DNA of 17,342 nucleotides, taken from positions 1 through 17,342 of the forward strand of contig JAOZLQ010000028.1 of the NCBI GenBank assembly GCA_029934755.1. The letters run 5' to 3'. The notes below the pieces were generated by a model that saw nothing but the letters and a program-made list of their open reading frames with translations, ran no database searches and was not told the DNA's origin. This DNA comes from Desulfuromusa sp. GTDB taxonomy: Bacteria; Desulfobacterota; Desulfuromonadia; Desulfuromonadales; Geopsychrobacteraceae. Of this stretch, positions 1 to 6,659 are shown piece by piece. Made by a program: the position numbers and the translations under genes. Position 1 is the first letter of the stretch. Each line of letters starts with the position of its first letter.

Positions 1-2
1 GG

Positions 3-176
3 CTGTTTGAGCCTTTTTATCGGGTGGCTGATGCGCGGGATCGTCAAAGTGGCGGGACCGGGATTGGGCTGGCGATTGCTGAACGGGCTGTCAAATTACA
101 CTCTGGAACAATCCTGGCGCACAATCTTTCCAGTGGTGGATTGTTGATCGAAATCACTTTACCGAATAAAAAATAG
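3..176 (+). CDS. Sensor histidine kinase, C-terminal fragment
   Basis: The frame is open from the window edge to a TAG at 174-176, giving the last 57 residues of a two-component sensor kinase. The fragment begins LFEPFYRVADARD and continues SGGTGIGLAIAE. These correspond to the F box and G2 box of the HATPase_c ATP-binding domain that close the ATP lid. The DARDRQSGGTG stretch resembles the CpxA-type kinases. The rest of the protein, including the phospho-accepting His, any HAMP or sensor domain and the partner regulator, lies outside the window, so the stimulus cannot be told. Confidence 0.9.
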   Translation: MFEPFYRVADARDRQSGGTGIGLAIAERAVKLHSGTILAHNLSSGGLLIEITLPNKK

Positions 177-203
177 GAATATTTCAATCGATATTTTAGG
201 GGG

Positions 204-233
204 TTGCCCGGTTTTCTTCTTTCAGGTTATGAT
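204..233 (+). promoter_or_regulatory. Possible sigma70 promoter of the small selenoprotein gene
   Basis: TTGCCC at 204-209 and TATGAT at 228-233 are separated by 18 bases, and the start codon lies 30 bases after the -10. The -10 matches the consensus at 5 of 6 positions and the -35 at 4 of 6. The site falls in the gap between the histidine kinase and the small gene, so the latter could be transcribed alone. This is pattern matching only. Confidence 0.35.
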
Positions 234-262
234 GTCCTGATAAATTAAGAAGGAGAAGTCGC

Positions 263-430
263 ATGGATTTGTTTTATTTGCTGGGAATTGTTGTTGTCTG
301 GTACGCTCTGAATCGCTGGATTTTGCCACGGATGGGAATTCAGACATGAATTTCAGGTAGCTGTGAGCTTCCGCGTGACGGCAAGCAAAAAACTGACCTG
401 GAAAATTCTGGAGTGAGTGAAGAGAAATAA
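263..430 (+). CDS. Candidate small membrane-anchored selenoprotein (in-frame UGA read as Sec)
   Basis: ATG at 263 is preceded by a strong Shine-Dalgarno (AAGGAG, about 250-255). The frame gives one hydrophobic N-terminal segment (about residues 3-22) ending LNRWILPRMGIQT. It then meets TGA at 347-349 and stays open for 26 more codons to a TAA at 428-430. Read as Sec, the product is 55 residues with a U29-ISGS-C34 motif (UxxxxC) and a hydrophilic, charged tail. A stable hairpin with SECIS-like geometry begins 17 bases after the UGA. A terminator-like hairpin starts only 10 bases after the TAA but about 90 bases after the UGA, which fits the longer product. The UxxxxC pair suggests redox or metal/sulfur chemistry on the cytoplasmic or periplasmic face, but no function is assigned. 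The alternative is a 28-residue membrane peptide ending at the TGA. Confidence 0.6.
367..386 (+). promoter_or_regulatory. SECIS-like hairpin downstream of in-frame UGA
   Basis: GCTT (367-370) pairs with AAGC (383-386), and CCG (371-373) pairs with CGG (379-381), leaving one bulged C at 382. The five-base apical loop is CGTGA (374-378). The loop starts 24 bases after the UGA and has G as its second base. Bacterial SECIS elements generally place a short loop with a G in its first two bases roughly 16-37 bases after the UGA, so both criteria are met. No U-tract follows, so this is not a terminator. Recognition by SelB is inferred. Confidence 0.5.
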
Positions 431-439
431 AGATTTAAA

Positions 440-467
440 CAAAGGTCGCTTGAAAGAGTGGCCTTTG
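440..467 (+). terminator. Hairpin, probable terminator of the small selenoprotein gene
   Basis: CAAAGGTCGCTT (440-451) pairs with GAGTGGCCTTTG (456-467) over 12 positions, including several G-T wobbles, around a GAAA tetraloop. It sits 10 bases after the TAA at 428-430. The downstream tract (TTGTTGG) is only partly T-rich, so termination may be imperfect. Confidence 0.5.
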
Positions 468-510
468 TTGTTGGTGGAGGTTCTATATTTCCTGAGTTAT
501 GCAAAAAATG

Positions 511-684
511 ATTCTAGGAGACTGTCGGACTATCCATGACCCGGCTACAAATCCGGCTGTTTGGCCCATATTTCAGCTCCTTTTCGACCAATAGCTACGG
601 CTATTAATCTCAAACGAGCTAAAATCTGGTCTCAAACTTCCAAATTTTCGCTTCGGCCCGCATAGTCCGACAGCCTCCTAGGAT
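511..684. repeat. Palindromic MITE-like repeat, about 170 bp
   Basis: The ends are inverted repeats of about 20 bp with one mismatch: CTAGGAGACTGTCGGACTAT at 514-533, against 662-681 on the other strand. Similarity extends a few bases outward with one more mismatch. Inside are further nested inverted repeats. ATTTCAGCTC (around 569-578) pairs with GAGCTAAAAT (616-625) with one mismatch, and AATAGC/GCTATT pair around a TACG loop near 591-606. CTCAAAC also occurs twice in direct orientation (609-615 and 631-637). There is no coding potential. The structure suggests a non-autonomous mobile element or a dispersed structured repeat; dispersal cannot be shown from one copy. Confidence 0.7.
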
Positions 685-701
685 AACTTATAAAAATGTC
701 C

Positions 702-730
702 AGCCCTGCAAATGAGCTGGGCTTTTGTGT
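702..730 (+). terminator. Probable rho-independent terminator upstream of pnuC
   Basis: AGCCC (702-706) pairs with GGGCT (719-723), followed by TTTTGTGTTTT. The stem is short but GC-rich and the T tract is good. It ends about 60 bases before pnuC. It may be the original terminator of the upstream unit, separated by the palindromic insertion, or a leader attenuator of pnuC. No known riboswitch consensus was recognised. Confidence 0.45.
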
Positions 731-791
731 TTTGTCTATGGAACATTTATAGAAAATCGGAATATTATTTTAGAATCTATAAGGATCAAAA

Positions 792-1448
792 ATGACAGAT
801 AGCATCATGGCTAATCTATTTTCAGGTTCTACCCCATGGTTTCAATTATTGGGAACAACACCAGTGGAAATCATAGCCACCTTGAGTGCTGTTCTTGGTG
901 TTGTTTTGATCGCCCGGCAAAATATCCTGGGTTGGCCACTGGGTATCCTCTGGGCGGCTATCTCCGCTTGGCTAGCTTTTACCCAGTGGCAACTGGTTTC
1001 TGATGGCATTCTCTACCTCGCCTATATTCCGATTCAGCTTTACTGTTGGACTGTCTGGGCGCGAGGTAGCAGCCTCCGTCAGGAAGACCCGTTTATTCCT
1101 GTCTGGATGGCGCATAAAAAACAACTTATTGTCATAATTGCTGCCTTACTCGGTATTGCTGGTTGGGCATTCGGTATTTCTGCACTGGCCACACAGGTGA
1201 GCTGGATTCCGGAGCCGACCCTCTTATGGCGAGATTCTACAACAACCGTGTTGAACTTTTTTGCACAGTTTCTCCAGGCACGTAAACGCATGGAAAACTG
1301 GGTTATCTGGCTGGTTGTTAATCTGCTTGGAATCCATATTTACTGGGTCAAAGGAGCTCCTATATATTCCATCCAATATGCCATTTTTCTTGTGCTTGGC
1401 ATCTACGGCTGGGTACAGTGGCATAGATCTACCCGGTCGCAGATCTAA
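792..1448 (+). CDS. pnuC: PnuC-family nicotinamide riboside transporter
   Basis: This 218-residue polytopic inner-membrane protein has about seven hydrophobic segments. Trp/aromatic-rich motifs such as NILGWPLGILWA near residues 44-55 and YIPIQLYCWTVW near 78-89 are typical of PnuC. Family knowledge: PnuC facilitates diffusion of nicotinamide riboside (paralogues carry riboflavin or thiamine), and uptake is driven by phosphorylation inside the cell. The next gene, 12 bases downstream, encodes a NadR-like kinase, which supports nicotinamide riboside as substrate. ATG at 792 has AAGGA at 781-785. The frame is full-length and intact. Confidence 0.88.
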   Translation: MTDSIMANLFSGSTPWFQLLGTTPVEIIATLSAVLGVVLIARQNILGWPLGILWAAISAWLAFTQWQLVSDGILYLAYIPIQLYCWTVWARGSSLRQEDPFIPVWMAHKKQLIVIIAALLGIAGWAFGISALATQVSWIPEPTLLWRDSTTTVLNFFAQFLQARKRMENWVIWLVVNLLGIHIYWVKGAPIYSIQYAIFLVLGIYGWVQWHRSTRSQI

Positions 1449-1460
1449 CGGAGAAAAAGG

Positions 1461-1970
1461 ATGCGGATTGTCATCACCGGCGCAGAATCATCAGGGAAAA
1501 GTAGTCTCACTCAATATCTGGGAGAAGTTTATAACCTGCCCTATGCGTTGGAATATGCCCGCTATGATCTTGAAGAGAATGGCCCGGAATATGATCTTGA
1601 TCGGCTCAAGAAAATGAGTCGTTTACATCTGTGCTATCAACAGGAACAAGTCCCTATTTCTGCACCATACGGAATTTTTGACACAGATCTGATTAATTAT
1701 AAAATCTGGGCAGAAGAGATTTTCGGCTGCTGTCCTGCAGAAGTCAACACCGGAATCGAACAGGAATCATCTCACGTATATTTGCTCTGCAAGCCAGATC
1801 TACCTTGGGAACCCGACCCTTTACGGGAAAATCCAAACGACTGCCAGCGACTTTACCAGCGCCATTTCGACGAAATTCTTCGGCTCAAACGTCCCTATGA
1901 GGTGATTGAAGGGCATGGCAAAGAACGAATGACTAATGCCGAAGCCGCCCTGTCCCGTTTTTTGAAATGA
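1461..1970 (+). CDS. NadR-type nicotinamide riboside kinase (AAA_28 ATPase)
   Basis: The 169-residue cytoplasmic P-loop kinase has its Walker A GAESSGKSS at residues 7-15, FDTD at 73-76, and the hallmark LLCKPDLPWEPDPLR at 108-122. This pattern matches the stand-alone ribosylnicotinamide kinase domain of NadR, without the HTH or NMN adenylyltransferase domains. Its predicted role is to phosphorylate nicotinamide riboside to NMN, trapping what PnuC brings in. Conversion to NAD would need an adenylyltransferase (such as NadD/NadM) encoded elsewhere. GGAG at 1450-1453 precedes ATG 1461. The 12-base gap to pnuC indicates one transcript. A different riboside or vitamin substrate is possible but less likely. 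Confidence 0.82.
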   Translation: MRIVITGAESSGKSSLTQYLGEVYNLPYALEYARYDLEENGPEYDLDRLKKMSRLHLCYQQEQVPISAPYGIFDTDLINYKIWAEEIFGCCPAEVNTGIEQESSHVYLLCKPDLPWEPDPLRENPNDCQRLYQRHFDEILRLKRPYEVIEGHGKERMTNAEAALSRFLK

Positions 1971-2026
1971 TCGACAAAAGTATACTGAATTTTCTTTTTA
2001 GAGACGGCAGCAAATAGTTGTCCTGC

Positions 2027-3445
2027 CTATAAGTATGGTGAGAATAATCGGCAAAAAGAATCTCGTAAGCGCTGTGGTAATGTGCGGCTATCTACTTCTT
2101 CAAGAGTAATTTCATGGGACTGTTCACGAGAGTAATCGAAATGTTGCGTCAATTCTTCGACTGTTTCAGGATCAAAAACTTCCACGTTAAATTCGAAATT
2201 CAACCGTAAGCTGCGCGGATCTATATTGGCAGATCCGATCAAAGCATATTCATCATCAATCAATAGCAGTTTGCTGTGAGTGAAGGGGGGTGGTTGGAAA
2301 TAGATATGGGTATTGTGCTCAAGTAATTCAAATAGTAAAGAGTTTGTTGCCCAGGCAACGTAAGGCAGGTTGTTCTGTTGTGGCAGAAGAATATCAACTT
2401 GGACTCCCCGGAGGGAGGCCGTATTAATAGCCGCAAGCTGCGCACGGTTCGGGAGAAAATAAGGGGTCATAATCCGGATATGAGATTTAGCGCAGTTCAG
2501 GGCACCAATCAAAATCCAGTTGAGCTTTTCATGCTGTTCATTGGGACCCGCACTAATTCCACGGCAACAGGCTTTTCCTACAATCGGTGAAGTTGCCCAG
2601 TCACAGGGCTCACGCTTTTCATCTGTTGCATAGTGCCAATCTTCCATAAAAGCATCACGTAACTGCTCGCAGATTGGCCCTTCGAAGCGAAAATGAATAT
2701 CAACAATCCGGCCTGGAGTATTATTGGTCAAAGCCATATGGCGATCACGGATATTCATCCCACCGGTAAAGCTGAAACTATTGTCAATGATCAATAATTT
2801 ACGATGATTTCTTAAATTTAAGTAAAAACTACGTAACAAGGTTAGGGGAAGAAAAGTTGTTGCCTGGACTTTAGTCCCGCGAAATATCTTGCGAATCTTT
2901 TTGAAGGAATAAAGTTCACCGAAAGCATCTATCAATATTCTGACATCAACTCCTCTTTCTGCCGCAGCAATCAATTCCTGGGCAAACTGTTGTCCAATCT
3001 GGTCAGGCTTTAATATATAGCTGGATAAGAAGATCGATCTTTTTGCGTTGCCGATTGCTTCCAGCATCGCCGGATAAGTTTGTTCACCATTGTAAAGGAC
3101 GGTTATTTTATTTCCAAAGGTCAGGGGGCGGCGGGTCACGGCATCTGAGAGTTTAATCAGTGTTTGACTGGTGCTGCTGGTCGGGAAATGTTCAACGTGC
3201 TTCTGTTCGGCAGGCCTATCGACATGTAGCCAGTGCATCCCTTGTCCATGTTCCTGAATCTCACGGGATCTGGTTCTAATTCGGTTGACACCTAATAGCC
3301 AGTAAAGAAGAGGGCCAATGGCCGGAATTGCCAGACAGGTAATGATCCAGCCGACCGCAGCTCTAGGGTCACGTTTAGTCAGCAGTGCATGCCCGGCAGA
3401 CAGAAACGAGAATATCAAGAGGATGGCCATCAATAGGGTCAGCAT
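2027..3445 (-). CDS. cls: Cardiolipin synthase (phospholipase D family)
   Basis: The 472-residue inner-membrane enzyme condenses two phosphatidylglycerols, or equivalent donors, to cardiolipin. Two N-terminal membrane segments (about residues 1-20 and 31-52) form the PLDc_N anchor. Two HKD motifs follow: H214-x-K216-x4-D221 in HRKLLIID, with GGMN after it, and H390-x-K392-x4-D397 in HSKLLLID, with GSANIDPRS after it. Both catalytic histidines are present and the length is normal for bacterial ClsA-type enzymes. The ATG at 3443-3445 has GGAGA upstream on the minus strand. It lies 42 bases after the zinc-ribbon gene and is probably co-transcribed with it. Confidence 0.93.
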   Translation of the reverse strand: MLTLLMAILLIFSFLSAGHALLTKRDPRAAVGWIITCLAIPAIGPLLYWLLGVNRIRTRSREIQEHGQGMHWLHVDRPAEQKHVEHFPTSSTSQTLIKLSDAVTRRPLTFGNKITVLYNGEQTYPAMLEAIGNAKRSIFLSSYILKPDQIGQQFAQELIAAAERGVDVRILIDAFGELYSFKKIRKIFRGTKVQATTFLPLTLLRSFYLNLRNHRKLLIIDNSFSFTGGMNIRDRHMALTNNTPGRIVDIHFRFEGPICEQLRDAFMEDWHYATDEKREPCDWATSPIVGKACCRGISAGPNEQHEKLNWILIGALNCAKSHIRIMTPYFLPNRAQLAAINTASLRGVQVDILLPQQNNLPYVAWATNSLLFELLEHNTHIYFQPPPFTHSKLLLIDDEYALIGSANIDPRSLRLNFEFNVEVFDPETVEELTQHFDYSREQSHEITLEEVDSRTLPQRLRDSFCRLFSPYL

Positions 3446-3487
3446 GTGTCTCCTGCAGAATGAGATTAAATCTGTAAGCCTGAACTT

Positions 3488-3820
3488 CTAGCGGAGTGAG
3501 GTTCCACAGCGGGGACAGGTAAGAACCGTGTTGGTCGAAATTTTTTCTCCGCAGGTTGGACAGTTGAACCAGTGGCGGCAAAAACGACATTGTTGCTCAG
3601 ACAGTCCTTGCTTTTTTTTACATTTTGGACAGCGGCGATACATTTTTCGACCGTTTAGATAGTCCTCAAAAAACAGGCCACAACGGTGACATTCAGTAGC
3701 TCCTGGTTTAATTGTGGCTCCACAACCGGGGAGTGGGCATTTAAAGACTGTTTTACAGTGATCACACCAGAATTCTCCCTTGAGAGGCTCCTCACACTTT
3801 TGACATCGTTTAATGGCCAT
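3488..3820 (-). CDS. Small protein with multiple zinc ribbons, function unknown
   Basis: This 110-residue protein contains sixteen cysteines in eight pairs: 6/9, 19/22, 28/33, 44/47, 64/67, 78/81, 87/90 and 102/105. All are CxxC except 28/33. They would make four structural zinc sites, arranged as two double zinc ribbons with a basic stretch (NGRKMYRR, 56-63) in between. There is no signal peptide, membrane segment or catalytic motif. Zinc-ribbon arrays of this kind often mediate protein or nucleic-acid contacts, but no specific function is claimed. GGAG precedes the ATG (minus strand, start at 3820). It is upstream of cls in a likely two-gene unit. Confidence 0.8.
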   Translation of the reverse strand: MAIKRCQKCEEPLKGEFWCDHCKTVFKCPLPGCGATIKPGATECHRCGLFFEDYLNGRKMYRRCPKCKKKQGLSEQQCRFCRHWFNCPTCGEKISTNTVLTCPRCGTSLR

Positions 3821-3867
3821 CTCTCACTCCAGTCTTTTTAATCTGAATTTACAGGTTGTATCGCAGG

Positions 3868-3876
3868 ATTATATCA
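3868..3876 (-). promoter_or_regulatory. Extended -10 promoter for the zinc-ribbon/cls unit
   Basis: On the minus strand the sequence reads TGATATAAT, a perfect TATAAT preceded by TG one base upstream (extended -10). No strong -35 is seen at 16-18 bases. The zinc-ribbon start codon lies about 48 bases downstream, which is a normal leader length. Inferred from sequence only. Confidence 0.5.
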
Positions 3877-3914
3877 TAGTTGACAAAATCAAGATTGCCA
3901 AGGAAAAGACTTCT

Positions 3915-4301
3915 CTAACGGGAGGGCTTCAAGTTAGCGGAACCACTTTTTAGCCAGTGGCTGAACTCTTCTTCTGCCCGTTCAGCATCGCCAAAGTTTA
4001 ATTCAAGCAGGCGACGGAGATGTCCCATGCTTTCTGCTTCTTCTGAGATGAAAATAAAGCCGTAAAATTTCCCCCGTTGATGGATCAGCTCACCAATAAA
4101 TTCCATGTGGATAGAAGACTCTGGAAGATAAATACTTAAAGGGGCTTGACTACCAAAAGGTAAAGGAAGGGTGCGTTCAGATCTGAATAACGCTCCCTGA
4201 AGAGCCAGGTCAACAAGATCACAGCGATAGGCATTGTTATCGATCATAATATCTGCTTCCGTGCGGAAATTGATCCGTCGGTAATTGCGTTGTTCTGTCA
4301 T
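3915..4301 (-). CDS. PilZ-domain protein
   Basis: The 128-residue soluble protein has a PilZ-like N-terminus: R9xxxR13 within YRRINFR, then DLALQG at 31-36. This matches the (D/N)xSxxG c-di-GMP motif except that Ala33 replaces the usual Ser. PilZ domains bind c-di-GMP and act through partners in motility, exopolysaccharide or surface processes. The single-domain length fits a stand-alone adaptor. The C-terminal 35 residues are an acidic helix-like extension (LLELNFGDAERAEEEF). AAAGGAGC precedes the ATG by 6 bases on the minus strand. It is divergent from prc and separated from the zinc-ribbon gene by 94 bases, so it is probably its own transcript. Nucleotide binding is likely but not assured because of the substitution. 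Confidence 0.8.
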   Translation of the reverse strand: MTEQRNYRRINFRTEADIMIDNNAYRCDLVDLALQGALFRSERTLPLPFGSQAPLSIYLPESSIHMEFIGELIHQRGKFYGFIFISEEAESMGHLRRLLELNFGDAERAEEEFSHWLKSGSANLKPSR

Positions 4302-4520
4302 GACAAAGCTCCTTTTGTCCGCCTTGCAGGGCAGATTTATTGATTTATTCTGTGGATAATATTGTAACAGGAAATTGATTTTTTGCTGATCTCTACAAAG
4401 ATCTTTTCTCTGCCGCGGTATTTGTTTTGGAATTGTCTCTTGCGATTGGTTGGCTGTCAGGGTTACATTGTCTTAAGAATCTTAAATCTTAGTTGTTTCC
4501 AAATATATGGGGTTATCTCT
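4302..4520. other. Divergent intergenic region between the PilZ gene and prc
   Basis: This 219-base gap should carry the promoters of both divergent genes. It contains A+T-rich stretches (for example ATAATATT near 4357) but no convincing paired -35/-10 boxes. An open frame continues upstream from prc to a TTG at 4383. It lacks a ribosome site and would put residues unlike a signal peptide ahead of the real one, so it is treated as non-coding. Confidence 0.4.
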
Positions 4521-6605
4521 ATGTTTTATCCTGCAAGACTTGTCAAACAAATCATTTTGGTTCTTCTTCTTACCTTGCTACCAGCCAGCGTCTGGTGCAA
4601 AGAGGTTGATCCATTTGATACTAACCGGGCTCGATTACTTGGGCACATGCTACAGCAACAACTCGGTGGTAAGCATTACAGCCAGAAACCCACCGATGAT
4701 GCGCTGTCCAGTGCGGCTTTTGATCTTTATCTGAAACAGCTTGATTTTCAAAAACGTTTTCTCTGGCAGGAAGATGTTGATAGATTAACAGAATACAGAA
4801 ATAAGATTGATGATGCTATTCGCCGAGGACGATTGGAGTTACCACTTGTTGGACGGGATATTCTTAACCAGCGAATTTCTCAGGTGCAGGAGGTTGTCGC
4901 AGAACTACTGCAAAATAATATCGATCCAACTGTTATTGAAAGTATGGAAACAGATCCGGAAAAGCTGGATTATGTTGTTGATTTGACAGAGCTGCGTGCG
5001 CGCTGGAAAAATATCATCAAAGCTCAAACCCTGGGGAGTTATATCAGTCTGCGTGAAGATGATATTGGTGTCGATGATGATGGTGCCTTGTTGCCTGTTG
5101 ATGCGGAGATGGAAGTAGAACTATTACTGAAGGCCAGAGAAAAGGTTGGAAAAACGACCCGTAACCGGCTTAAGCGGATGTTTGAAGAAACACCCCAAGA
5201 TCATTATGATCGTTATCTGAATGTTATCTCCCATGCGTTTGATCCCCATACCAGTTATTTGCCGCCAACAACAAAAGAAGATTTTGATATCCAGATGAGC
5301 GGTTCTCTAGAAGGGATTGGTGCGACTTTACGCGAAGATGATGGCTATATCAAAGTGGTGCGGGTTATTCCCGGTAGCGCCGCAGCCCGTCAGGGACAAT
5401 TGGAGGCGGATGACATCATTCTCAAGGTTGCAGAAGGTGCTGCTGATGCGATTGATATTACCGATACCCGGATTCGTGATGCAGTTTCTTTAATCCGTGG
5501 CAAAAAGGGAACCGAGGTTCGTTTGACGGTGAAAAAAGCCGATGGGCGACGACAGGTGATTCCGATTATCCGCGATGTGGTGGAAATAGCAGAAACCTTT
5601 GTCAAAGGAACAACGGTAACAGATGAAAAAAGCGGTCAGACTTTCGGTTATATCAAAATTCCATCTTTCTATCGTGACTACAGTGGCAAAACCGATCGTA
5701 ATTGTACCGATGATTTACGCAATGAACTGAAAAAACAAGGGAAAGCAAATATCTCTGGACTTATCCTTGACCTGCGTAACAATGGCGGCGGATCTTTATC
5801 CGATGCTGTCAGTGTGACAGGACTCTTTATCAAGACTGGCCCTGTCGTACAAATTCGCAGTGGTTCCGGAAAAATCCGGGTGATGAGTGATGATGATCGT
5901 TCAGTTGAATATTCTGGACCGATGATCGTACTGGTTAATCGTTTCAGTGCCTCAGCCTCGGAAATCCTGGCGGGTGCACTTCAGGATTATGGTCGTGCTT
6001 TGATCGTTGGCGATAAGCATACCCACGGCAAGGGAACAGTTCAGGCGTTGCTTGATCTTGACCGTTTTGTCAACTTGCGGGGGATGGAAAAATATATGCC
6101 TCTGGGTGCGGTAAAAGTAACAATTCAAAAATTTTATCGGATCAGTGGCGAGTCAACCCAGGAAAAAGGGGTTAGCCCTGATGTTGTTTTACCATCACGT
6201 CTGGATGGCTTGGAGAGTGGGGAAAAATATTTGGATAATGCCTTGCCATGGGATCATATCGCTTCAGCAAATTATCAACATTGGGAAGATTCACCTGAGG
6301 ATATCGCTGCGTTACAACGGCTAAGTGACGCTCGGATAAAGCAGGATGAAGATTTTCAGGAAATAATTTCCGATGCCGATAATGCTGAAAAGAGGCGTAA
6401 GGAAACTCAGCAGTCGCTTTTATTGAAAGATATGCTAGCGGAGCGCGATCAACTTCGTGATGAGCGGGAAAGAATGACGCCACATGGGTTAATGGCTGAT
6501 GATGACAAAAAAAAGGAACAATCTTTAGATGAAAAAATTGCTGATGATCCCTATGTTGAAGAAGGGGTGACTCTGCTGTTGGATCTGCTAGGTTCTTCCA
6601 GTTAA
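4521..6605 (+). CDS. prc: Carboxy-terminal processing (tail-specific) protease Prc
   Basis: This is a 694-residue S41A serine protease of the periplasm. Residues 1-24 from ATG 4521 form a signal peptide (hydrophobic LVKQIILVLLLTLLPASVW core). A helical TSP N-terminal domain runs to about 255, a PDZ domain (IGATLREDDGY to ADDIILKV) covers about 262-350, and the peptidase domain follows. The catalytic Ser-Lys dyad lies in SASASEI and GKGTVQ: Ser478 and Lys504, with Asp489 in QDYGRA. The Ser-Lys spacing is one residue longer than in E. coli Prc (HTHGKG). A charged C-terminal helical domain ends the protein. Length matches Prc (about 680 residues). The family trims C-termini of envelope proteins and degrades murein hydrolases. 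A GGGG tract at 4509-4512 supports this start. Monocistronic, with its own terminator. Confidence 0.93.
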   Translation: MFYPARLVKQIILVLLLTLLPASVWCKEVDPFDTNRARLLGHMLQQQLGGKHYSQKPTDDALSSAAFDLYLKQLDFQKRFLWQEDVDRLTEYRNKIDDAIRRGRLELPLVGRDILNQRISQVQEVVAELLQNNIDPTVIESMETDPEKLDYVVDLTELRARWKNIIKAQTLGSYISLREDDIGVDDDGALLPVDAEMEVELLLKAREKVGKTTRNRLKRMFEETPQDHYDRYLNVISHAFDPHTSYLPPTTKEDFDIQMSGSLEGIGATLREDDGYIKVVRVIPGSAAARQGQLEADDIILKVAEGAADAIDITDTRIRDAVSLIRGKKGTEVRLTVKKADGRRQVIPIIRDVVEIAETFVKGTTVTDEKSGQTFGYIKIPSFYRDYSGKTDRNCTDDLRNELKKQGKANISGLILDLRNNGGGSLSDAVSVTGLFIKTGPVVQIRSGSGKIRVMSDDDRSVEYSGPMIVLVNRFSASASEILAGALQDYGRALIVGDKHTHGKGTVQALLDLDRFVNLRGMEKYMPLGAVKVTIQKFYRISGESTQEKGVSPDVVLPSRLDGLESGEKYLDNALPWDHIASANYQHWEDSPEDIAALQRLSDARIKQDEDFQEIISDADNAEKRRKETQQSLLLKDMLAERDQLRDERERMTPHGLMADDDKKKEQSLDEKIADDPYVEEGVTLLLDLLGSSS

Positions 6606-6607
6606 TT

Positions 6608-6655
6608 AAACAACCGCTTCTTGTTATCTGAAGCGGTTGTTTAGGGTCCTTCTTT
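6608..6655. terminator. Strong, probably bidirectional terminator between prc and znuA
   Basis: AAACAACCGCTTC (6608-6620) and GAAGCGGTTGTTT (6630-6642) form a perfect 13-bp stem around a 9-base loop. A T-rich tract (TTCTTTTTCTTT) follows on the plus strand. On the minus strand the hairpin ends in TTTAATT, so it may also end the convergent znuA transcript. Confidence 0.85.
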
Positions 6656-6659
6656 TTCT

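Noticed and set aside
1079..1424. Long antisense frames over pnuC and other genes
   Set aside because: They overlap well-supported genes, lack ribosome sites and show no family motifs.
2006..2027. GGCAG/CTGCC hairpin between the kinase gene and cls as a terminator
   Set aside because: Neither strand has a T tract after the hairpin, and the arm touches the cls stop codon.
4383..4520. N-terminal extension of Prc starting with TTG
   Set aside because: TTG at 4383 has no ribosome site and the extra 46 residues precede a clear signal peptide starting at ATG 4521.
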